Source: Marthasterias glacialis
Taxonomy: Eukaryota; Echinodermata; Asteroidea; Forcipulatida; Asteriidae
Assembly (NCBI GenBank): GCA_911728455.2
Contig: OU452219.1
Coordinates: 13,916,397-13,980,396 of the forward strand
DNA length: 64,000 bases
Direction of reading: 5' to 3'
In this document: piece by piece, positions 54,801 to 63,519 of the stretch
How positions within the stretch are numbered: the stretch's first letter is position 1
Layout of the letters: every line of letters begins with the position of its first letter
Position numbers and translations under genes: made by a program
Notes under the pieces: generated by a model
What the model was told of the DNA's origin: nothing
The model's database searches: none
Seen by the model: only the letters and a program-made list of their open reading frames with translations

Positions 54801-57800
54801 ATCTAATAGAGTAAATTTCAATCGAAAACTTGAAGAGGGTAGTTACATTGTACCTGGTCCTTTTACGAGTCCGCATTTCATATTAAATAAAAAAAAAATT
54901 AACACTGAACTGTTTTGTTTGTCACTCCTCGTGTGTTGTAACAAAACGTAAAACAAAAAGAAAGCAGATGGGCAAGTAGGACTTCAGATAAGATGTACAC
55001 AGAGTAAACTTCAATTATCTTTTGCATCTTGTATGCTGTACTTTGTATCAAGCCTCAATCCTCTTCTTCAGAGAAAAGTCAGCAACAGCTAAACTAATCC
55101 CCCTCGGCAGTTTCAATCATGGGGATTTTTCATCTCTTGACTTTTCCCCGTCTCATTGTCGTCTCAGTAAACAGCTTCCCGTCCGTTGAACCTGAGACCT
55201 GCCTCTTCTTCTCTCATATCGTGTCCCCGTGCCCCAGTTACGAGGAGCCAGACAATTCATGGAAAGCACCGTACGTAAAAACATGAATTCTCCACATTAT
55301 GAGTTACGGGCACAATGATGGGACATGTACTGTAATTCGTCTTTGAAGACAGGCATGATCTTCTTCCTACTTTAATTTGATTTCGGATTTGTTTGCTCTC
55401 AGGAAAAATAATTAAAAAGCCATGTGTATGTGAGACCTGTACTAAAGAAGTTTGTCCTACTTTTGTTTTCAAGGGTCACTGTGAAGAGTGCATTCATTCA
55501 GTCAGTAAACATTATAAAACTCCCCAATTAATGTTTACTTAGCTTTCTTTGTTGAGTGCACCATCGATGATGACCCCAAAATTGAGTTGGAAGAATGATA
55601 GTCGAAAGCAAAGATAAGACTTGGATTTGGACAGAATCCTGATTTACTTGAAATCCAAAATGATTCGCATTTAAACAGTCCGAATACCTTCTTTATGTGT
55701 TTTCTAAACGTTGATGTTGACATGGCAAAAAAGCGTACGTTGGTAATTTTGGTAATACATTGGTAATTGTCAAAGACCAGTATCCGTACTTTATGTGACC
55801 CAACATACATGAAATAACAAACCTGTAAAAGTTACAGCTCAATCTGTCATTTGGGTCACGAGAAAATTGTGAAGAAAAAAAACCACCCCAAACTTTATGT
55901 TGTCACTGTTTAAGAGCATTGAAATTTGGTCTTGCGAGATTAAAAACTAATTTGTTCACTAATTTCTCAAAAACTACAGCATTTCTCACACAAATATGTA
56001 GGGAAGTTTTCCACCATGACCATCATTATATCACATAAGTTATGTGCGAATCTGTGAACATTTATTTTTCCACCTTAACCAATCTTGTGGACATCCTTGA
56101 ATGGGTAACAACTCGACGTTTCGATCAGTAGGCTCTGATCGTCTTCTGGATCGACAACATACAGGAACAGAGTCCAGCATTCTCCTGAAGACGATTAAGC
56201 AGACAGCTGCACAAGTTGCACTCTAAACAAAACTGTATTCAAAGAGGATTACAGCACACTTGAGAAAGCAGCTCTGCAAACATTCAAAAACGCTGTTTGG
56301 TATTCACCTCACAGTACAGTGTACCTTAAGAAGTTCTGCATTATGTTTGGTGTCATCAGGCTTGAGGCGCCCCTGGTCATTGCCTTGGTGCCCTTGAAAT
56401 GTCACAAAAAATGTACAATTTCCTCATAGAAGTGCCCTTTATCAAGAAGAAAATGCCTTGTTGCCCTTGCCCTTTCAAGAACAAAGCAATGAGACTTGTA
56501 CCATGAATGTATACTATGGTGTTGGTAATATTTTTCCAAACCAATCACTGGCTCACATTTCCAATAACAGTATTTTTTTGAACTATGTTTGAATTATCAA
56601 ACTTGCTGTGAAAACAAGATAATAATAATAGAAAGGCATTCTGAGTCGGTGTACTTCTTTAATTGTGGATGTTCTTAAAAGCTTTCATTTCCTTCATTCA
56701 AACCGGACCTTAACTTCCGTCAAAACCAAATAGACAGCACCTTAGATAAAAGCCATTTCCTATGGGAGATTGATACTAGTTTTACATGTATTACCCCCCC
56801 CCCCCCCCCCCCCCGCAAAGGAAAATGTAGGCCTATGCTACACGTAGGGTCAATTTTGTGCAGTCTAAAATAGGTAGGAAACTCATGCCACTTGGAAATA
56901 GACAGAATATGATTTTGATCAGTCAAAATGTGAACTCAAGATTATCTTTTCAGTTCACAATTTGGAAGTATGAGATCTATGCACATCTCAGAACAACTGA
57001 ACTACGTGTAGATCTTGGGAACTTTTAAAGACTTTCTGGGTTCTGGAAGCAACTGATTTTGAACGAAATATTAGTCTTCCACAACTGGAGGGGGAACTGG
57101 AGGATACCCTGATGATAAGGATTTCCGTAACGTCTTAAAGTGAACTAAGAATTTGTACAAAATAAATGCAGTTTGAGTAAGCACTTTTAGGAAATGGACA
57201 CCCAAATGACCCAATGCATGTACCTCATTTTAAAATGCATCTTACTTGTAGGCCTACATGTGTGTGTGTATGGTGTGAGTTGGTTTGCCTCCATGGTTTG
57301 CCTTTCTCCCCTCTTGATTGATCCTCAAAGTGATTATTCCATCCTTAAGTCCCAAGGCCATTCCTTTATGGTTGACTCTCCTCTTTTCTGCTTGATGAAG
57401 CTCTCCTCATCAGGGAAATCTGACTCGCATCAACTGGCCACAACCCTTCATTTTCGCATGAATTTCATTAAGTGAGCACCTGATTTTAACGGTATGGTTT
57501 GTGATAGAAAACTTAGAGGGTTTGCTTTAAGCGTTTTGTTTGTTGTTGTTTGTTTCCGCTCAGCAATAAGCCCAGAACAATTGCCCTCGTTATAAACTTT
57601 ACCAGCATATAAATGTACATGCTTGTTAAAAATGACAGATAAAAGTAAGGTGTTTATACATGTATGTAAATGCAAAATAGGGTGTCAAAACGACACCCAG
57701 TTATCCCTCCGGCTAGCACCATGTGTGTCTGTCATATTCTAGGAATGGGAAGATTACATTTTTATACGTAGGTATTAATATGTCTAGTTTATGTCCAGTC

Positions 57801-58502
57801 AACTGTCAAATAATACTGTACCAGGCAATGAGTCTCAGTAAGTACATACTTATGTAATAATAGTAATAATAATAATAATGATAATAATAGTATCAATTTA
57901 TTAAGTGCACAAATCCAAGATTACTAAAATGTAAAATACTAAATGCAACTGATGAAGCAGAACACCCAGTAAACAACATTATGCAAATGCTTCATTAAAA
58001 AGATGAATTTTTTAGGTTTGTGTACATTGTAAGTCCACTTTAATGTTTGTGAGGTGGGATTCATAAACACCCATGTGTGACACCCAGCAGGGTCAAAGGT
58101 TTGTATTCAACAAAAATAAGGGATGGGTGTCTGGCTTCGAATCAAATGTGCACAAGAGACCCAGAGCATGACATGAGACTGAAAAGAGCTGTTATTCTCC
58201 GTTAGGCGAAGACTGTCTGTCAGTGGAGGGCAGTGTTCCTGTTAATTGTCTACATGTACATCAGTATTGTTTGTTGTTTCAGGTATCTGGCGTCATGCTG
58301 AATCCTTGAAGTGTGATGTCATATCTTGGGGGCTACATGTACGTACAGTACGTGTCTCTGTCAGTCGAGGGCAGTATTCTTGTAATAATTGTCTTCGTTT
58401 GTTTGTTATTTCAGGTTATGCAGTCTGAGGTTAACTCGGTTAGTGGTGCTTAAGAACCTTGAGACTGACTTGGGTTCCGTCATCATCGCTGTCCGCATGC
58501 AG
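42742..58502 (+). CDS. PACS: PACS sorting adaptor, 5' part (exons 42742-42863 and 58415-58502; continues past the window)
   Basis: PACS1/2 bind acidic-cluster motifs of cargo such as furin and connect them to adaptors for retrieval to the trans-Golgi network. PACS2 also acts at ER-mitochondria contacts. Exon 1 encodes MAEKSSGRAYASSTSPGNK, then VPMKLFSTWEVER and NCIA. Exon 2 continues RLCSLRLTRLVVLKN, then LGSVIIAVRMQ. Together these match the start of the PACS cargo-binding region, VPMNLYATWEVDR and LFSLTLKKLVMLKEMDKDL in vertebrates as I recall them. The N-terminal Ser/Gly leader is far shorter than in PACS1. The join is GT-AG in phase 2 and exon 2 ends in phase 0. Intron 1 is about 15.5 kb. 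No later exon is recognised before 64000, so PACS1 versus PACS2 cannot be decided. Confidence 0.92.
42864..43252. other. PACS intron 1, start; no feature seen
   Basis: Unique-looking AT-rich sequence. Confidence 0.4.
43253..43345. mobile_element. MITE family M, copy M2
   Basis: The left end gacccggtaactggaatgct and tttttgagatattgaca match M1. The right end is shortened (cgccccagcatga). Confidence 0.65.
43588..43620. repeat. ACATGT microsatellite
   Basis: About four and a half copies of the self-complementary hexamer acatgt. Shorter copies of tacatgta are scattered through PACS intron 1, for example at 48140-48240. Confidence 0.8.
43837..44006. mobile_element. MITE with ACCCCCATGGGCT ends
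   Basis: Inverted ends ataaacccccatgggct and agcccatgggggttac, about 170 bp apart. Confidence 0.72.
44227..44804. mobile_element. TA MITE family C, copy C2
   Basis: Ends TA/gaccgattgcgcaaccaatg and tagtgcaatcggtg/TA. Shares cagtcggcttttaataat, ttgctggaactgtcctta and ggtctctgagtacaaactct with C1 and C3. Confidence 0.82.
44955..45133 (+). mobile_element. MITE family D, copy D1
   Basis: Ends caggcctgg and atcaggcctg. The interior has gaaagggcaagggcacc, ttctccattgataaagggca and caaggcaatgaccaggggca. One of five copies in the PACS introns. Confidence 0.8.
45134..47389. other. PACS intron 1, no gene recognised
   Basis: Contains a G run at 45203-45217. Open frames here (for example 45295-45756) show no family pattern on either strand. 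Confidence 0.4.
47390..47479. mobile_element. Small TTAA-flanked palindrome P
   Basis: TTAAGACtggcaggtcgtgg is mirrored by ccacgaccctgc and then GTCTTAA, with aataaaggac/gtcctttat pairing in the middle. Its right TTAA (47476-47479) is also the left flank of element O. Confidence 0.72.
47476..47776. mobile_element. piggyBac-like TTAA MITE, family O
   Basis: Ends TTAACACGTTGACTGCC and the inverted GGCAGTCAACGTGTTAA. About 300 bp. The interior has two ctacgaatat(c/a)ctcgta words. Confidence 0.83.
47777..50095. other. PACS intron 1, no gene recognised
   Basis: Rich in tacatgta words at 47970-48240. Otherwise unique AT-rich sequence with an A run at 49560-49574. Confidence 0.4.
50096..50440. mobile_element. 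TA MITE family B, copy B2, hosting a SINE
   Basis: The left end ttgtcccccttgcgcc continues to tctgccattttgggagtg. The right end is aaaatggcatataatcca followed by gacgtcaggtgaattgggta. The tRNA-like SINE at 50215 lies between the arms. Confidence 0.72.
50215..50285 (+). repeat. tRNA-derived SINE head with near-intact acceptor and D arms
   Basis: The 71-nt sequence begins GGCTGGATAGCTCAGTTGG and ends TCCAGTC. The acceptor stem pairs at seven positions (one G-T), and the D stem GCTC/GAGC and B box GGTTCAAATCC are good. The anticodon arm does not fold well, so I call a SINE head and not a tRNA gene. A short body (tttttctttgttcaccccaa) follows. Confidence 0.7.
50441..51224. other. PACS intron 1, no gene recognised
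   Basis: A caa-type microsatellite at 50513-50532. Nothing else. Confidence 0.4.
51225..51416 (+). mobile_element. Left half of a GCCCAATTTCA MITE
   Basis: Begins cctgggcccaatttcatgga and shares the accagtca and tgcttagc-type words with 12373-12567. The right inverted end is missing. Confidence 0.55.
51417..52141 (+). mobile_element. TTAA MITE family A, head-to-tail dimer (A4-A5)
   Basis: TTAA at 51417-51420 and 52138-52141 bound two copies. The first ends gagctggggctttc at 51790 and the second starts directly with aacattggtaaactgaatg, lacking the first bases of its terminal repeat. The interiors are very similar along their length. Confidence 0.88.
52142..53584. other. PACS intron 1, no gene recognised
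   Basis: Tacatgtac words at 52220-52240 and 52670-52695. No coding family. Confidence 0.4.
53585..53700. mobile_element. Foldback element W
   Basis: cgcagaatattatcactcgg and tgaaatct pair with agatttcacctcgtgatta and caatctgcg. The centre is ctcggcttcgcctcg. Confidence 0.72.
53808..54589. mobile_element. TA MITE family C, copy C3
   Basis: Ends TA/gaccgattgcgtgaccaatg and cgcgcaatcggtc/TA. The interior is collinear with C1, without the nested palindrome. Confidence 0.82.
54697..54848. mobile_element. Foldback element X
   Basis: ctactctcttaa, tagattgaaactcactc and ttttcgattga pair with tcaatcgaaaac, gtttcaatctaatagagt and gagggtagt. The loop region has aggccagggacaaa/tttgcccct. Confidence 0.68.
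54849..55734. other. PACS intron 1, no gene recognised
   Basis: No recognisable feature. Confidence 0.4.
55735..56090 (+). mobile_element. TTAA MITE family K, copy K2
   Basis: Collinear with 10010-10368: aaagaccagtatccgtac, tacatgaaataacaaacctg, agctcaatctgtcattt, tctcaaaaactacagca, aatctgtgaacattta. Confidence 0.72.
56355..56500 (-). mobile_element. MITE family D, copy D2
   Basis: Reverse orientation: cccctggtcattgccttgg, gcccttgaaatg, aatttcctcatagaagtgcc, ttgcccttgccctttcaag. Confidence 0.72.
56501..58214. other. PACS intron 1, no gene recognised
   Basis: A C run of about 20 at 56795-56814 and an AAT-type run at 57858-57890 followed by tcaatttattaagtgcac, which resembles the 3' tail of a retroposon. 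Confidence 0.45.
58217..58435. repeat. Duplicated splice-acceptor region before PACS exon 2
   Basis: 58217-58305 and 58358-58435 share ctgtcagt-gagggcagt, cttgt/cctgt, aattgtct and tttgtttgtt(g/a)tttcaggt. The downstream copy is the true acceptor. The upstream copy has an equally good polypyrimidine-AG at 58282, but the following sequence reads into a stop after a few codons. Confidence 0.82.
58415..58502 (+). CDS. PACS: PACS exon 2
   Basis: The acceptor is gtttgttatttcag and the donor CAG/GTATGG. The 88 bases complete the Arg codon and add 29 residues, LCSLRLTRLVVLKN to VIIAVRMQ. This exon is too short to be found from open frames alone. It was recognised from the family pattern and phase. 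Confidence 0.92.
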
Positions 58503-58654
58503 GTATGGGGTTTTTTTTCACCTTAGAGTTAAAGTATAAGATACATTGTAATAAAATGTGTATCACAAAATCTGTTTGGAAATTTGCACTCACACTGGAT
58601 CAGATGGATTCAGACCACAGTTGCCCACATGTACACATTGTTCATTGGCCAGCA

Positions 58655-58832
58655 GCAGCAGCCAGCGATATTTCAGTGGGGCAACAGAGGCAATTGCCTC
58701 AAAGCCCCTGGCCGCTGACTTGATGCCCCTTGAAAAGGTCCAGTAGAAATTTTAATTTCCCTCATACATGTAGAGGTTGCTCTTTAATAAGAAAAACTGT
58801 CTTGCCCTTACAACAGGGAATTATCAGGCCTA
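58655..58832 (-). mobile_element. MITE family D, copy D5 (decayed)
   Basis: ggggcaacagaggcaattgc, agcccctgg, atgccccttgaaa, aatttccctcata and ttatcaggcctaa follow the family order. It lies in PACS intron 2. Confidence 0.62.
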
Positions 58833-58835
58833 AGA

Positions 58836-59110
58836 CTTGAAGGAAATACACCCTTTAGTGAGGAAAAATTGCCTTGCCCTTATTACAAGGAAACATAAGG
58901 CATGAGACTTAAAAACAAATGTAGAGATCTGCTGTACACATCCATCAGACACTAATTAGCAGAGCTTGAAGGAAATACACCCCTCAGCGAGGAAGAATTG
59001 CCTTGCCCTTACTACAAGGAAACGTCAGGCATGAGACTTAAAAACAAAAGTAGAGATCTGCTTTGCACATCCATCACACTCTAATTCACAGAGCTTGAAG
59101 GAAATACACA
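58836..59110 (+). repeat. 129-bp tandem repeat, two full copies and a partial
   Basis: Copies start at 58836, 58965 and 59094 with cttgaaggaaatacac. Each has attgccttgcccttattaca (or ccttactaca) and gtagagatctgct. The unit resembles the inside of family D, so it may have grown from the end of D5. Confidence 0.88.
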
Positions 59111-59660
59111 ATAACATCAATCCCCCCATCTCGGGTTGCCTCTCATATTGTCTGTATGCCTAATTCTCTCCGTGAGGTTGCAAACATGTATCACAGTACA
59201 GCGACAGTGTCTCGTGTCATTCCAGTTCCCGGACACTGATCCTGTGCTAGTTTTAAATGAAGCTCTCAAGTGCATGTCATTCAGATCATCTGTTAGTGTT
59301 AGCAAACACTCACGTGCTAGATTTTAAAGAGTCCTAACCGTAGCAATACGGCTGATGAGTTGATCTTAATTGCTAACCAAACACTGATGTCACAATTTCA
59401 ATCATGGTGGTGATACTTGATGCGCTAGTTGATGATGACATTTGATTTTCAACCTTTGGTGTCAATGTCTTCTCCAGGGTCATCATCCCTTGACTCTGTG
59501 ATCGTTCATGCCAAGAACACACCAGAAGGACTGCGAAAAAGAAAACTGGATTTGAACTAAAATTGTTGCACATTGATAGCATTACCGCTGAGTCATAGCA
59601 GAAGACACTTTATGAGGCTTTACAACGGAATGGCTTTTATTTTGCTAACTGCTGCGGCTA

Positions 59661-59831
59661 CAGGCCTGGTACCTTGTTGTTGAAAGGGCAAGACATTTTC
59701 TCCTTGGTAAAGGGCACCTCTATGAGGAAAAAGTAAATTTCTAGTGGGAACATTAAGGGGGAAGCAAGGCAATGACCAGGGTCAGCGGAGGCAAACTTGC
59801 CTCCATTTCCTTCCTGATAAGTATCAGGCCA
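59661..59831 (+). mobile_element. MITE family D, copy D3
   Basis: Ends caggcctgg and tatcaggcca. The interior has ttgaaagggcaagac, ggtaaagggcacctctatga and ggcaatgaccagggtcag. Confidence 0.75.
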
Positions 59832-60603
59832 GGGCTGCAGCCACTGCAACTGCTCAAGACCAAAGGAGGTCCCAGTAATACCTTGCCTTCCACGTCATGG
59901 TGTTGGCCGGTTGGTCATCGTTTGGACACACTGTTTTGAGTTTGGACTCTGTGCGTTGTACAAGTTTACATGTGATCATGTAAGAAACTGCATTTCAAAA
60001 TTCTGACAAAAACCAAATTGTACACAGAATGTGCAACCTGAAAGTACATGTAACAGATTTCTTCTGTCCGTTTTTTGGTCAACGTTTTGTAAATTTGGAA
60101 ACATTGAAAACGTATTTTGGGGTGAAAAAAAAATCCCATTCTTAGTCGACCCGTTTCATATTTGACAGTCCTGTGTTGGTCGGTCCAGTGGCGAAAGCCT
60201 TGACACTGCATGCGTACTGCACGAGAGAGCAATTTGTACTGACTATAAAAAGTGCAGTTGCCCTTTTTTTCTGATGAATTGTTCATTCTGACGATGCGAT
60301 GCCGTTTTATTATTAAATTGCTCATTACTGGGGGGAACTGTACACACAACTGTACAAAAGTGTCTTCTATGTACACCAAATATCTCACATGGTACACAAA
60401 CATAGTCGGTCCATGTATACGTCCATGTACTTGTTATAATGTTAAAACTGGTACCTGAAGGATCGTCACCATCGGACATGCTTGATTTTATTATTAAAGA
60501 GTACATTTTACTATTGAAGCGTACATCGAGTGTACTCATCCGAAAGCCAATGTTCACTATTTGTAAGTGCTACATATTATACCATTGTACCTGTACATTA
60601 GTG
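59832..60603. other. PACS intron 2, no gene recognised
   Basis: Overlapping small frames on both strands without family resemblance. Confidence 0.4.
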
Positions 60604-60941
60604 AAAGCCCCAGCTCAACATTGGTGAGAAGAAAAACATAAATGTTCACAGAATAATGATGGTAGAAAAATTTCCTTGAAAAATTTCTGTCTGAAGTGTT
60701 ATCGTTTCTGAATAATAAATGAAATGAGATCCAAAATTAGTTTTCCTCTCAGTGAGACAAAAACTCTGCCTATAGGAATGCGTACAGAAAATACTGAATG
60801 CATTTTTACCCTTTTCTCGCAAACGAAACAACGAAATGAGCTGATATTTTCACAGGTTGGTTTTATTACAAATATCTTGATTTGTGCAAAGAATGGACGC
60901 ATATTTACAGTCAGTTCACCAATGTTGAACTGGGGCTTTAA
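60604..60941 (-). mobile_element. TTAA MITE family A, copy A6
   Basis: Ends agccccagctcaacattggt and accaatgttgaactggggct/TTAA. The TTAA at 60938-60941 is shared with L2. Confidence 0.85.
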
Positions 60942-61275
60942 AGGTGAACTACAGGATTGGTAAAGCTGAAAGTGCAGTGTTTTTACTTTGTGTGAATCAA
61001 TGATATACATGAAAAAACAAACCAGTGAAAATTTGGGCCCAATCCGTTGTCCGAGTCAGGAGAAAATAGTGAAAAACCGTGCATACTTTTCAGCATGTAA
61101 ACACGTTGTCCCTACTTTTGATTGTTACGACTGAAAATTAAAATCGGGTCTTCAACTTCTGTTTGTCTCGACCTTGACAGTGTTCCAGACAGAAATATTT
61201 CTGTGGAAGATTGGCACTGGTATAATGTATGTATGAACTTCCTAATCAGTAAGCTTTCAGACTGATACTAATAAA
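60938..61275 (+). mobile_element. TTAA MITE family L, copy L2
   Basis: Starts TTAAAGGTGAACTACAGGAT. Contains gtgcagtgtttttacttt, gggcccaatccgttgtccga and agtaagctttcagactgata. Inverse of L1 at 21650-21987. Confidence 0.8.
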
Positions 61276-61329
61276 TAAGAATTTGGATGAATACTAATCC
61301 TGTATTCTACCTCTAAGCTTGTGAGTATT

Positions 61330-61512
61330 ATCAGTCCTGAAACTTCATGGAGGCAACGGAGGCAATTGCCTCCGTTGCCCCCTGGTCATTGCCTTGGTGC
61401 CCTTGAAATGTGCAACCGAAATTTTACAATTTCCTCACAGAGGTGCCCTTTATCAAAAAAGGAAATGCCTTGGTGCCCTTGCCCTTTTTAAGAACGAAGC
61501 AATCAGGCCTGC
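61330..61512 (-). mobile_element. MITE family D, copy D4
   Basis: ggaggcaattgcctccgttg, ccctggtcattgccttggtg, aaatgccttggtgccctt and aatcaggcctg. The best-preserved copy. Confidence 0.8.
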
Positions 61513-62191
61513 GCTGTTGATAGTACACTCTTTAATGTAAACAAATACACACATACATTGAACACATCTAGGGCCAATGAAACACTGTACATACATTCAT
61601 TCATCTGTACATGTAGTAATAATTACACTGTGTGTACAATGGAACAGCAGACCTTAGAGAGTTAATTAATTGTCAACTACAATGACACGGGAAAGTGCAT
61701 ACAATATTAGGAAGGATGATTGTTCACTAAGGCAATATTGAATAAATTAAAAGAGAAGATTACTTAATATTGATCAAAGCATTAGACAAGAAAACAGGCA
61801 GGAAATTAATGACCCGTACTTGTTCCCCGAGGTTACATACATAAATTACTGTACATTTGCAGTACATCCACCCGTGGAGCTATTTTAAGCCCCATGATCC
61901 GCCGTGGATCCACGGTCGATCCACATGCAGACTGATTGACCATTTACAGGGCTACCTGGTCTACATTATGCACTTAGCGTCTGTCCAGGAATGGGGAAAC
62001 ACCATGTGGTTTCTTACACACATGTAGTGTATGTTGCTTACAAATGTTTACATTATTTCCTTCGTCCATGCATGCACTGTGCATGAGGTTTACAGTATGC
62101 ACTGTTGCATTGTACACGTGTTGTAGAAGACTGTAGCAGTCTTCCACAATATAATGTGTACAATATAACAGTGCTACTGCTTAGGCTTTTT
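61513..62191. other. PACS intron 2, no gene recognised
   Basis: Short local hairpin at 61901-61925 (gatccgccgtggatccacgg). Otherwise unique. Confidence 0.4.
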
Positions 62192-62948
62192 TTTTTTTAA
62201 TTACTTGGATTACAGAATCGCCACCGACAAAAAGTGAAGTTTTGAAAAAAAAAATAAAATCATCACCGCCAGAACTCCGCCAGAAAATTCAAATTTTGAG
62301 GGGAAAAAAAAAATGGCGCGGTGAGATCAATACTCTGGGAACGAGGTTGGCTCGTATCCACCATGGGCAGCACGCTGTATCGATCCCGCTGGCGCGCGCT
62401 CTACTCGCTTGAGAGGTGTAGACACGAGGGTTCGATTGCCATGGAATACGTCCGGGCCGAACGAGCCGAATGGATAGGAGCCAACCTCGTTCCCAGGGGT
62501 ATTGATCTCGCCGCGCCATTTTGTTTGGTATTGAGGTTGGCTCGATCAAAACAAGCCATTATACCTCTCGTCTCTCGTTACAGATGTAGACGAGAGGGCT
62601 CGCTCGTCAAGCAAGGCATGGGGACGATCCAAGTAGAACCGTGTGCGTAAAGCAAGTGTTGAAAAAACGATCGTTTTGTTTAAAACGTGGACGGGGAGTG
62701 GCATGTTGCAAACGAATTTTGTACGAAAAATATTTAATTTGATGGGGTCTTACACCTGCTTACTTAAAGGTTAAAGCCAGCTCATTGACATTGTTTCCCG
62801 AGTCTCGCCTATTTTCACGGAACATGGGCATGGCCATTTTGGGATTAAAGGGCGCCTTCTTTTTTTTTTTTTCTTTTTTTTTTGCCGCTTGCCGCTACCC
62901 GCCCAACTTTGTGCGGCAAATAATCTGTAATCCAAGTAATAAAAAAAA
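62192..62948. mobile_element. TIR element Z with nested foldback
   Basis: Ends ttaattacttggattacaga and the inverted tctgtaatccaagtaataaa, about 750 bp apart. It contains foldback Y at 62311-62522. A gccgcttgccgcta stretch lies near its right end. Confidence 0.7.
62311..62522. mobile_element. Foldback element Y nested in Z
   Basis: aaatggcgcggtgagatcaa and tctgggaacgaggttggctc are mirrored by gagccaacctcgttcccag and attgatctcgccgcgccatt. Arms are about 44 bp with one or two differences. Confidence 0.85.
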
Positions 62949-63519
62949 CGGCCTTATATTACAAGCAGCTTATGTACAACAGGAGACTTTTGAGACGTTG
63001 GTGGCAGCAGGCACACTGGTCCTTTTTGACAGTTGTGGGGCATGCGCGCACATGCTCAGTATTGTGCACGTAGCCCTTCAGAGCATGCGTACTACGAATG
63101 AGAACTGTGAAAAAGAAACATCCAAAAGTCTCCCAATTTTTTTGTACATGACTGCACATGCACATGTACATTCATGTATAGTACAAGCGCTAGATTCATA
63201 CAATGTACATGTATGTATGTAGGTTTCATAATAAAAGCTTGTATAGCATCTTCCTGGTAACACTGACAGAAGCTGTTTGTTTATACATACAGTATATAAC
63301 ATGATACATAAACATCCCCAGTGTATAACATTGATATATAAACATACAACTGCATGGTACAGTTGCATTGGATGTCATTCCACCATTACCAGTGGAAATT
63401 GAGTTTCTATGTTTTTAAAATGTGGACGATAAATATGAATCTAATCCAATCTAATCTACAATGTATACGTGTGTATTGTATGTAGGCTACCAATTCCTTG
63501 ATGCATTGCATTTTCCTGT
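62949..63519. other. PACS intron 2, no gene recognised
   Basis: Rich in acatgtaca words near 63160-63215. Confidence 0.4.

Noticed and set aside
59966-60403. A 145-codon minus-strand frame
   Set aside because: Overlaps a second frame on the same strand and one opposite. Composition and residues look random.
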